Source: Flammeovirgaceae bacterium (lineage in GTDB: Bacteria; Bacteroidota; Bacteroidia; Cytophagales; Cyclobacteriaceae). Taken from it: 64,000 nt of DNA. Where the stretch lies: positions 36,264 through 100,263 of the forward strand of contig JADJMA010000026.1 in the NCBI GenBank assembly GCA_016709845.1, read 5' to 3'. Below the pieces are notes generated by a model that saw only the letters and a program-made list of their open reading frames with translations, had not been told where the DNA came from and ran no database searches. Below are positions 1 to 7,404 of this stretch, in pieces (the first letter of the stretch is position 1; each line of letters opens with the position of its first letter). The position numbers and the translations under genes were made by a program.

Positions 1-143
1 TTTACCAAATCGTTGCAAATACAGGTTTCATTTCTCAATAGGTATTCAATGATTGCCACCCGAGCCGGATGGTCAAAGGCCATGGCCAGATTAGCAATTT
101 TGTTTTGACGCTTGTTGAATAAAGCTGATTTGGTAACGCCCAT
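1..143 (-). CDS. ArsR-family transcriptional regulator, N-terminal part (cut by window edge)
   Basis: Only the first 47 codons lie in the window; the gene runs off the left edge. The visible protein begins MGVTKSALFNKRQNK and continues through a FDHPARVAIIEYL segment, the first helices of a winged-helix ArsR/SmtB repressor, closely resembling the RFGNAIANPVRVAIL segment of the complete ArsR at 4593-4898. A Cys pair (CIC) follows at about residues 41-43, where family members often carry sensing cysteines. It is the last gene of a minus-strand metal/sulfur block. The effector cannot be told from this fragment. Confidence 0.75.
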   Translation of the reverse strand, partial: MGVTKSALFNKRQNKIANLAMAFDHPARVAIIEYLLRNETCICNDLV

Positions 144-208
144 AAATGATAACGCAATATTACGATATAACGGTGATTACCAAATAGGATAAGGTTATTT
201 TTCCCAGA

Positions 209-823
209 TCAGTTCTCGATAACACATGGCGGTGATTTCTTGTTGGAAACATCAGTTTTTACAAATGTCTTTGAAAGAGAAGACTTCCAGGTAAAATTCG
301 ACAGAGGAGTAACTTCGAAAATATCTTTGGCAGACATAGAAAGTAATTTATCCGTAAAGCTATTTTCAAGCTCTCTAAGATGCTCCAACTCACAGGAAGA
401 AAGTTTGTTATCAACAGCCAGATTGCTAAGGGAGTCAATTTCTTTTGGTTTTACACCTTCCCGCAATTTTATTTGAAGTGTTTGATTGTTATCAAGTCGT
501 TGCACAATGAAAAGCGAAGGTATTTTGTTTACATAGAAAGTATTGTATTGATACCGACCTCCGGTTAAATAGACTGCCACATCGGTTAAACAGGGCGAGG
601 GGTTACTAACAATACGCGTGTTCGTTCTGTCCACAATACCATCCGGATAGAGTTGTAACAACGCTTCTTTCAAACCCAGAAAGCCCACCGCGAGACCATC
701 GCACAAGTGGCCGTGAAATTTTACTACATCATCCATGGATATTTCCTGAATGTTGCCAAGTCTTCCTTTGGAGAAATCGGTGTCGTTGGTTTTTATTCTG
801 ATGGAACCTGTAGCCATAGTCAT
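209..823 (-). CDS. FmdE-domain protein
   Basis: The 204-residue protein has a clear FmdE (formylmethanofuran dehydrogenase subunit E-like) domain starting with FHGHLCDG at residues 36-43. His and Cys in that motif bind metal in the family. A second conserved stretch, NPSPCLTDVAVYLTGG, lies near residues 74-89. There is no zinc-ribbon tail, so it belongs to the short bacterial type whose function is unsettled. The ATG at 823 sits inside the end of the acetolactate-decarboxylase-like frame upstream. A one-base indel would fuse the two into one protein of about 360 residues, so residues 1-30 may be an interdomain linker and not a true N-terminus. Confidence 0.7.
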   Translation of the reverse strand: MTMATGSIRIKTNDTDFSKGRLGNIQEISMDDVVKFHGHLCDGLAVGFLGLKEALLQLYPDGIVDRTNTRIVSNPSPCLTDVAVYLTGGRYQYNTFYVNKIPSLFIVQRLDNNQTLQIKLREGVKPKEIDSLSNLAVDNKLSSCELEHLRELENSFTDKLLSMSAKDIFEVTPLSNFTWKSSLSKTFVKTDVSNKKSPPCVIEN

Positions 824-1309
824 GTGTGGTTAACTCTGTAATAGCCGTAGTTATTCTAAACGGAAAGGGACTACTTACATCATAGCCTTTTTGTTTTGCC
901 AATTGCTCAACTGCATTCTGAAGATCGTTCATGTTGCTTATGTTGGCTTTCACTTCGTACGAAACCCAGGCAGTAACATTGGCATAAACCAGAAAGGGAG
1001 CCTCTGCTTTCCAGGTCTGCGATACCCGGGCCGATCCATCCGCTTGCACTTGTGCAACCAAAGGCATTCCGTTAAGCACGGTAATTTCGCCTTGCATCTT
1101 ACCGAATGGGCCGAGAGCAAAAAGATGCTGATTGTTTCGTATTGTATCCAGTTGGATGCTTGGTTTAAAATCATTTTTCCCCATTTCGCTCATGGAGCCA
1201 GCATATTTAACAAGGGCTGTGCAAAGGATAGCTGCGTTGCTGTAAAAAGTAAAAAGAGAATGTATAACGCATAATGTTTTGATAGAATATTAAAAATTAA
1301 TTTGGCCAA
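824..1309 (-). CDS. Alpha-acetolactate decarboxylase-like domain, frameshifted
   Basis: The open part (start 1193) carries LFALGPFGKMQGEITVLNG followed by ADGSAR and PFPFRI. These match the N-terminal half of alpha-acetolactate decarboxylase (AlsD/BudA), which makes acetoin from acetolactate. The C-terminal half with the zinc-binding histidines is absent, and the FmdE frame begins exactly where it should continue. Upstream, in another frame, lies a good signal peptide (LFLLFTATQLSFAQP) that could start at a TTG at 1309, so an indel near 1200-1215 is likely. In the sequence as read, the AlsD frame runs on to 729 in antisense-like low-complexity residues. It may be exported and part of an AlsD-FmdE fusion. 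Confidence 0.55.
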
Positions 1310-1482
1310 TGTGTTTTGGTTTGATGCTCAACAACTTTTATGCGCTCCTCCAATTGATGAAGCTTGTATAACTTAATTAGTTGGATTTCAAGCTCCGACT
1401 TTTCGCTGAAAGCATACGTTTTCGCAAACCATTTTTCAATACTTGCCAATTCGGCATCGGCTATTAATTGTTCCTGTAACAT
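1297..1482 (-). CDS. Hypothetical 61-residue protein
   Basis: I do not recognise the family. The protein is charged and helical, rich in Glu, Lys and Leu, with no signal peptide or membrane segment, and resembles a short coiled coil (ELEIQLIKLYKLHQLEERI). It starts 43 bases after the DinB-like gene. Its stop overlaps the possible TTG start of the acetolactate-decarboxylase-like gene, so it sits within the minus-strand run. Real status is probable but not certain, since support is only its spacing and intact frame. Confidence 0.45.
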   Translation of the reverse strand: MLQEQLIADAELASIEKWFAKTYAFSEKSELEIQLIKLYKLHQLEERIKVVEHQTKTHWPN

Positions 1483-1525
1483 AGTGATAGTTTAGTTGTG
1501 TTTTTGAAATGCTGATAAGCCATGT

Positions 1526-1979
1526 TTAACCATATTTTAAAATTAAGGCTAACTGCCCGGCATGATAAGTGGTGTGTGATACAATTCTACCGAATGCTTC
1601 CGCTTTTGTTTTAGTTCCAAATTCTTTTGTGGTAATTATTGTTTCCCAATCTTCCTCTAATTGTTTTTCAACTATTGCTTTCAATGTTTCAAAAGAAAGA
1701 GAAACATATTCTTTCAGTTCTTCAAGATTTGTCCATTCGCCTGTGTCGTGTTTTTCGATCACTGTTTTAGCAGATACTTTTACCTCACTGGCTCCAAAAA
1801 CATTTTTAGCAAAAAGCAATTCCACATCACCAATATGCCTGATTAAAAAAACCAACGCTATTTTGTGCGGGCAACAATTTCTTTTTCAAATCCGCTGTTG
1901 TAATAGTTGTCAATGGGTTAGTAAACCTTGTTCGAGCTTCTATCCACAGTTCAATAAAAATTTCCGTTTTCGTTTTCAT
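1526..1979 (-). CDS. DinB-like four-helix protein, frameshifted
   Basis: The restored protein is about 151 residues, beginning MKTKTEIFIELW at 1979. It contains IRHIGDVELLF in the first half and VSHTTYHAGQLALI near the end; the three spaced histidines form the metal site of the DinB/YfiT-like four-helix bundle family. Such proteins include thiol-dependent transferases and hydrolases, but this one's substrate is unknown. The frame breaks in a run of seven A at 1845-1851 (plus strand), and six A would rejoin it. It begins 2 bases after the CDF exporter stop, so it is probably co-transcribed with the metal block. Confidence 0.75.
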
Positions 1980-1981
1980 TT

Positions 1982-2878
1982 TTAAAAATTGATGTCGGCA
2001 CACTTTTCTTCATCAGTTTCAAACTCAAGTGTGCTGTGTGAGATATTATGTTCCGCCAGTTCCTTTTTTAACTGCTGTTTTATAGAAACTAAATCAGTTG
2101 TGTTTTGAATAAGAATATGGCAGTGATCGCATTTTCACTTGTACTCATACTCCAAATGTGGATATGATGCACATCTTTTACCCCAGCTATTTCAAGTAAA
2201 TGCTCTTTAATTTCATCGCTGTTAATACTTGAAGGAACACCATCCAAAATACTTATGATACTGTCTTTAAATAAACTCCAGGTACTGAATAAAATAACTA
2301 CTGCAACTAACAAAGCAGCAATGCCATCCATAAAATACCAACCAGTAAATCTTATTAGTAAACCTGCAACCACTACCCTAATGACACTAACGCATCAGCC
2401 ATTAAATGCCAGTAGGCGGCTTTGATATTCAAATCATCCTTTTCTCTTTTTTTAAATAGTAAGGCAGATGTAAAATTGATAACAATGCCAATGGCAGCCA
2501 CAATCATGACTAAGGTTCCATTAACCGGTGAAGGGTGAATGATATGTTGAACACCTTCCCAGGCAATGGCACCAATGGCAAAAGCAAGTAACAGCGAATT
2601 TATAAAAGAGGCTAAAACAGAACCTTTCTTAAACCATACGTAAATATTTTACCTGCTTTTATTTTTTGAAAACGAAAGGCTGCGAAGGCTAAAAGCAATC
2701 CTGAAATATCTCCGATGTTATGAACGGCATCTGAGAGTAGGGCGGTGGAGTCGCCTTTCCACCCATAAAACAATTCTATCAATACATAAACAACATTCAA
2801 TGCAATACCAATCAAAAATGAACGGTTTATTTCGTTCGCTGTTATTGCCGGGATGGTATGATTGTGTGAATGCGCCAT
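1982..2878 (-). CDS. CDF-family cation efflux protein (CzcD/ZitB type), frameshifted
   Basis: The reconstructed length is about 299 residues, normal for cation diffusion facilitators, which exchange Zn2+, Co2+ or Cd2+ for protons at the inner membrane. A His-rich N-terminus (MAHSHNHT), the TM2 site DAVHNIGD, the TM5 site HLMADALVS, and a C-terminal cytoplasmic domain with VHHIHIWSM are all visible. Three single-base deletions break it, near 2632 (TTT read as TT), 2382 (GGGG read as GGG) and 2115. The permease stop lies 3 bases upstream of its ATG, so the two are co-transcribed. Its place in an ArsR-controlled block supports a role in metal detoxification. Confidence 0.88.
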
Positions 2879-2881
2879 TAG

Positions 2882-3854
2882 CTATAAAATGAAATTAAAT
2901 AAGTAACCGGATAAAATCATAAAGAAGGTAATCGTTCCAAAATAAATAGCAATCATTTGCCAGGCCATTACTTTTTAAGCAAAGTAGCTTCGGGAATGGA
3001 TAAACCTACCGTGGCCATCATAAAGGCAATGGCGGTTCCAAGGGGTACCCTTGGCAACAAAAACCTGGATAACAGGAACAATTCCTGCGGCATTAGCATA
3101 CATGGGTACGGCAACAAGTACGGCAAGCGGAACGGTCCACCACTCGCCACCTCCTAAATACTGGTTGAAAAAGTTTTCCGGAACATAGCCGTGCATCGCT
3201 GCACCAATAGCAATCCCGACCACTACATAAAGAAGAACGCCTTTTACAATATCCCAGGCTCCACGGGAGATTTCAGGCAATCGTTGAGAGAAAGTTCGCT
3301 TCTCCACTTCGTATTCGGCTTGTTTCATTTTATTTTCAAGAATCTTTTTTACCCAATCTGAAAGTAAAGGCTCGAGCTTAAATTTACTAAGCAGCCACCC
3401 ACCCACGGTACCTAATAAAATACCTGAAACAACATAAATCAAAGTAGCTTTTATACCAAACATACCAAGAAACATCGCCACAGCAACTTCATTCACTAAA
3501 GGCGAAGTAATCAAAAAAGAGAACGTTACGCCAAGCGGAATTCCACCTTGAACAAAGCCAATAAATAGCGGCACCGAAGAGCATGAGCAAAAAGGTGTCA
3601 CAGCCCCAAAAACCGAAGCGAAAAAGTATTCTAAACCGTAAAGCTTTTTTTGTATTCAGATAGTTTTTAAGTCGTTCAATAGGAAAATAGGCGTTCACAA
3701 TTCCCATTAAAAAAACAATGAAAAATAACAGAATGAGAATTTTGAGCGTATCATAGACAAAGAAATTCAGAGCCGTTCCCAAATGTGTTTCTGCTCCGAT
3801 TTTAAAAACTGAATAGATCAGCCAATCCGCAAAATGTTGAAGCCAGTCGAACAT
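2882..3854 (-). CDS. SO_0444/ArsP-type permease (DUF318), frameshifted
   Basis: This is a multi-pass inner membrane protein of about 324 residues. The hallmark TPFCSCSSVPLF near residue 90 is the Cys motif of the permease family that includes methylarsenite exporter ArsP and SO_0444 Cu/Zn efflux proteins. A second conserved block, VPMYANAAGIVPV, lies in the C-terminal half. Frame breaks are at a run of seven T at 3645-3651 (six expected) and at GGG near 3042 (GGGG expected). It is followed 3 bases later by the CDF exporter and preceded by rhodanese and thioredoxin-like genes. ArsR-Trx-permease is a known arrangement. Metal specificity is not determined by the sequence. Confidence 0.85.
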
Positions 3855-3866
3855 ATCTATATCTTT

Positions 3867-4271
3867 TTAACAACAAGGGCTGCCATCACTATTTGGCGTG
3901 TCGGAGCATCCTGCACTATCACTTTTAATCAGCACCGAATTTGTATCGCCTTTAGTAGGGAACCCTCTTTGTACCCATCGGACCATGCCATGCTGCATGT
4001 TCATTACATTTTCATAGCCTTGGTTCATCAGGTAGTACGTTGTTTTAAGACTACGCATACCGTCACGACAAACCATAACAAGTTCGCGATCTTTGGGTAG
4101 TTCGCTGTAACGGTCTTCAAATTCGCTTAACGGAATGTTAATGATTTCAGGCACATCGAAGGCAAGTTGTGCTACTTCATCTTTCTCTCTCACATCTACC
4201 AGTAAGGCTCCAGCTTTCACACGGCCCTGTGTTGTGGTAGGACAAATTTCTATTGCTGTTTTTGTTTCCAT
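3867..4271 (-). CDS. Rhodanese-like sulfurtransferase with C-terminal Cys pair
   Basis: A single rhodanese domain of 134 residues. LLVDVREKDE is the CH2A motif and VMVCRDGMRS the active-site loop, with the catalytic Cys persulfide position followed by DGMRS. The protein ends in a Cys-rich tail (GCSDTPNSDGSPCC) that could bind soft metals or act as a redox relay. It lies between the thioredoxin-like gene (20 bases upstream) and the permease (12 bases downstream), in a cluster governed by ArsR. A role in sulfur or thiol handling during metal stress is inferred. Confidence 0.85.
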   Translation of the reverse strand: METKTAIEICPTTTQGRVKAGALLVDVREKDEVAQLAFDVPEIINIPLSEFEDRYSELPKDRELVMVCRDGMRSLKTTYYLMNQGYENVMNMQHGMVRWVQRGFPTKGDTNSVLIKSDSAGCSDTPNSDGSPCC

Positions 4272-4291
4272 AATAATGTTGGTTACAAGGG

Positions 4292-4525
4292 TTATTGTAA
4301 AAATACTTTTACCTCATCGGGCATGGGCACACGGCCTTTTACTTTTATTACTTCATCTACCACCAGCACAGGGGTCGAGAGCACATTGTACTCCATGATT
4401 TTTTGAATGTCTTCTACTTTTTCAATTTTTGCATCGATGCCCAATTGTTCTACCACTTGTTTTACAATGGCTTCTGTTTGTTTGCATTTAGCGCATCCTG
4501 TTCCGAGTATTTTAATGTGTTTCAT
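4292..4525 (-). CDS. Thioredoxin-fold protein (MTH895/TM0996 redox family)
   Basis: A 77-residue glutaredoxin-like protein with the redox motif CAKC at residues 11-14 and the cis-proline region LSTPVLVVDE near residues 50-59. The length and the GTGCAKCKQTE start fit the small redox-active disulfide proteins often encoded beside ArsR and DUF318 permeases. It probably passes electrons or thiols to the permease or to metal oxyanions, which is inferred from its neighbours. One copy of the putative ArsR operator lies 34 bases upstream of its start, so it may be directly repressed. Confidence 0.88.
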   Translation of the reverse strand: MKHIKILGTGCAKCKQTEAIVKQVVEQLGIDAKIEKVEDIQKIMEYNVLSTPVLVVDEVIKVKGRVPMPDEVKVFLQ

Positions 4526-4558
4526 TTTTAAATTATTTAGCTCTATAAAATTATTCTA

Positions 4559-4574
4559 TTCGTATTTATACGAA
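4559..4574. promoter_or_regulatory. Putative ArsR operator, downstream copy
   Basis: TTCGTATTTATACGAA has 7-bp perfect arms around TT. The same motif occurs at 4910-4925 in front of arsR itself. It lies between arsR and the thioredoxin-like gene, where a repressor could control the metal genes separately from arsR. Confidence 0.6.
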
Positions 4575-4592
4575 CGAATTGATCAAATTTTT

Positions 4593-4898
4593 TTAGTCGA
4601 AGAAGCCAATCAACAAGCCCTTGGCCATGGCCCAATTTTCGCGGTTGATACAATACTTAATTTTAGGAGCTTCAATCTCACCCTGGATAAGGCCCGATTC
4701 CTTCAATACCTTTAAATGTTGTGATAGCGTGCTATGTGCTATTGGTAATTCCTCTGCCATATCGCCATGATAGCAGCAACTTTGCCTGGAAAGCTGTTGC
4801 AAAATGGCCACCCGAACGGGGTTGGCAATGGCATTTCCGAAACGGGCAATTAACTCCTGTTTTTGGGTATATTTTACTTTTTCTACGGCAGTTGGCAT
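4593..4898 (-). CDS. ArsR/SmtB-family metal-responsive repressor
   Basis: A complete 101-residue winged-helix repressor. The DNA-recognition helix region is AHSTLSQHLKVLKESGLI (about residues 55-72). The Cys pair C41-C42 lies in the helix where ArsR-type proteins bind arsenite or other thiophilic metals. It is the first gene of the minus-strand block (thioredoxin-like, rhodanese, permease, CDF). Two identical-consensus inverted repeats flank it, 11 bases upstream of its ATG and about 18 bases past its stop, so autoregulation and control of the downstream genes are likely. Inducer identity is not shown. Confidence 0.9.
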   Translation of the reverse strand: MPTAVEKVKYTQKQELIARFGNAIANPVRVAILQQLSRQSCCYHGDMAEELPIAHSTLSQHLKVLKESGLIQGEIEAPKIKYCINRENWAMAKGLLIGFFD

Positions 4899-4908
4899 AA
4901 TCTAATTA

Positions 4909-4926
4909 GTTCGTAACTATACGAAC
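4909..4926. promoter_or_regulatory. Putative ArsR operator, upstream copy
   Basis: GTTCGTAACTATACGAAC has 7-bp perfect arms around ACTA. It ends 11 bases before the arsR start codon and shares TTCGTAnnTATACGAA with the site at 4559-4574, so binding would block arsR transcription or translation start. Confidence 0.65.
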
Positions 4927-5172
4927 AATAAATTCAACTTTTGGTTCACAAAACAGAAGTTTTATTGAAGGTGAAAGGGTTTGGCTCTTACCTTAAGGTT
5001 GGTCCAGATAGGTATCGGATGTGCGGCTATAGCATGTGGCAAATCGAAGATTTATGAGCACCAAAAAAGAGCACTTGCGAATAAATGCACGGAACAGATA
5101 CATTTTTTGTGAGGGCGCTAATGGTTGAGCCTGAAAACAGCACGTCAATAATTATAAGTTCTAATCTTTAAA

Positions 5173-7404
5173 TCAGAATGGATAGCCTATGGCTATGTTA
5201 ATCGCTGGATTCCAGAACTTAATATCAGTGGTCCATCTTTCTCCGGTAGGCAGGTATGGTGTGCGCAACGTGTAGGCAAAGTCAAGCCGGGCAACAATAA
5301 AACTAAAATCCCACCGCAAGCCCCACCCCGAGCTAATCGCTATCTGCTTAACAAATGTATTTAAGTGAAATGTTCCATTGGGTCTTGATGCATCTTCTTT
5401 GGTTAGCCAGATATTTCCTGCATCCATAAACAAAGCGCCTTTCAGATTGCCATATACATCAAACCTGTATTCGAGGTTTCCTTCTAATCGTATATCCCCC
5501 GTTAAGTCATTGTACCCTTCAGGCGGTATTTCACTACCAGGCCCCACTGATCGGGCTATAAAGGAGCGTAAACTATTGGTGCCCCCTACATAAAATTGTT
5601 TTATGTAAGGAATAACATCTGAATTACCTATGGGCAAACCAACCCCGGCACTAAACCGTGTTACTAATTTTGACTGTTGATTTAATTTGAAGTTATACGT
5701 AAGGTCAACCCGCGGACGTAGATATTGCGAATAGGGAACGCCTAACAAAGTATATCGTCCCAAAGAATCTTTGGATGCGTTTGTTGCCGAGTACAAACCA
5801 TTCAGAAGATTTCCCGCCATGTCAATTCCTCCTCTGAAGAAAAATTCGTTGGAACGGTTAGCCTTGGATTGAAAAGTATATTCATAGCCCAGGCCTACAA
5901 TAAATTGTTCATCGAAGCTTCGCTGTACACCTGGGTTTTCCTCTAAATATTTCTTGAATTCATCGGATTGAGAATCTTCAGGAATTTTGGTGAAAACAAT
6001 CTCAACAGGATTAAAGGAATGGGTGACACGATCTTTTTTGCTACATCGATACCCAAAGTTTGTATAGATAGAATTTAACCGATAAAGATCGAGTCGATTA
6101 AATAAATTGTAACCGGCAGAGATATTTGTTTTAAGCAGATTTTTTTTGTCTGCATTAAATAGAAATCCCGGATAAAGTCTGGGCAAGGCATAGTTAACCT
6201 CTAAGCCTAATTCATAAGCCGGCTTAATTTCGCCATCAACAATTTGTACCTCAACTCTTCCGCGTAAATTTATTTTAAACATTTCAGCCGCTTTATTTCG
6301 GTTTCGGTCCGTGTAACTGAATATTACACCCGGGCCAAAATAATTTGTTGACCGATAGATGGCATTAAATTCGGCTGAATACGCGTAACGCTTTCGCTGA
6401 GAGAGGTAAAGGTTTGCATCCAGTTCATTGGTATTTTCATGCGGAAAAAACTTTATACTCGCATTTCTTATAATGGGGAGCGAATTCATATACCGAATCG
6501 TATGCATATAATTCGATTGGGCAAAGGTTTCACCGGGTTTCAGAAAAATACCTCGTTGAAGAACATCAAACCGAAGATTCTTATTTTGTGAAATCAAGTA
6601 ATAATTATCGAATTGAAGCGTGTCGGTAGGCACGTTGTCAAGTATAAAGTCGTCATGAATAAAAACTTTTCGTATCGTATAAGGCTTTCTGGATTCCGGT
6701 GGCGTTTCGGGTTTAATAGTTATCTGCCCATTTACCCGATGGTCACTGGTAGTCGTGTCGGCCTTTAGCGTAATAAATTCAGGATTAAAATAGATGTACC
6801 CCTGTTCTTTCAGGTTTAGATCAATCCTGCTCCGCTCGTTCTTTATGGCTTCTAGGGTATAGATATCACCCTTCTTCAACAGCGATTCTGGCCGGGTGTC
6901 ATTTATTTTTTGTGCGAGATCATTTTGAGGTTTAGGAAAGGTAATGGTTTCAAACCTGTAGGGATCACCCAGGGAGATCGTGTACTTATATTTTATCTTG
7001 CGCTGCCCACTAAAAATCGTATCGAACGTTACGGAATTGTGAAAATAGCCGTTATGAAAAACCCGGTTCTGGATAGCGGCACTAACCTGAAGAGGATGAG
7101 TTTGAGAAAGCAAAACCGGATCTGAAATTTTATTCTTCCAGAACTTTTTCTTTTTAGCAGCTTCAGAAATTGTATTGTTAATAGCCAAACCGGGTCTCAT
7201 CCACAGAAATTTATTATTAGGTTCTGGTTTTAATACATCATTGATTGTGGACATTAATTTTATTTTTTCATTCCCCTTCGCAATTATTTTTATTTCATTT
7301 CCGGTGTAAAGAGGATTCTCGGTAGAAATATTCTTCATGCCGGTGCAACCGGTTAAGGCAATTACAAAAATCAAAAAAACAGTATGTAGGACTGATGGCT
7401 TCAT
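5173..7404 (-). CDS. tamL: TamL: lipoprotein BamA/TamA-family outer membrane protein
   Basis: A 743-residue Omp85-superfamily protein. The N-terminus is a lipoprotein signal ending in LTGC, which distinguishes the Bacteroidota TamL form from classical TamA. POTRA-like segments occupy about residues 110-340, and the C-terminal beta-barrel includes a FIARSVGPG motif near residue 617 (the loop-6 region) and ends with aromatic Phe. It is expected to insert beta-barrel proteins into the outer membrane with TamB. Its start overlaps the tamB stop by 4 bases (ATGA), so the two are translationally coupled, tamB first. The frame is intact. Confidence 0.88.
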   Translation of the reverse strand: MKPSVLHTVFLIFVIALTGCTGMKNISTENPLYTGNEIKIIAKGNEKIKLMSTINDVLKPEPNNKFLWMRPGLAINNTISEAAKKKKFWKNKISDPVLLSQTHPLQVSAAIQNRVFHNGYFHNSVTFDTIFSGQRKIKYKYTISLGDPYRFETITFPKPQNDLAQKINDTRPESLLKKGDIYTLEAIKNERSRIDLNLKEQGYIYFNPEFITLKADTTTSDHRVNGQITIKPETPPESRKPYTIRKVFIHDDFILDNVPTDTLQFDNYYLISQNKNLRFDVLQRGIFLKPGETFAQSNYMHTIRYMNSLPIIRNASIKFFPHENTNELDANLYLSQRKRYAYSAEFNAIYRSTNYFGPGVIFSYTDRNRNKAAEMFKINLRGRVEVQIVDGEIKPAYELGLEVNYALPRLYPGFLFNADKKNLLKTNISAGYNLFNRLDLYRLNSIYTNFGYRCSKKDRVTHSFNPVEIVFTKIPEDSQSDEFKKYLEENPGVQRSFDEQFIVGLGYEYTFQSKANRSNEFFFRGGIDMAGNLLNGLYSATNASKDSLGRYTLLGVPYSQYLRPRVDLTYNFKLNQQSKLVTRFSAGVGLPIGNSDVIPYIKQFYVGGTNSLRSFIARSVGPGSEIPPEGYNDLTGDIRLEGNLEYRFDVYGNLKGALFMDAGNIWLTKEDASRPNGTFHLNTFVKQIAISSGWGLRWDFSFIVARLDFAYTLRTPYLPTGERWTTDIKFWNPAINIAIGYPF

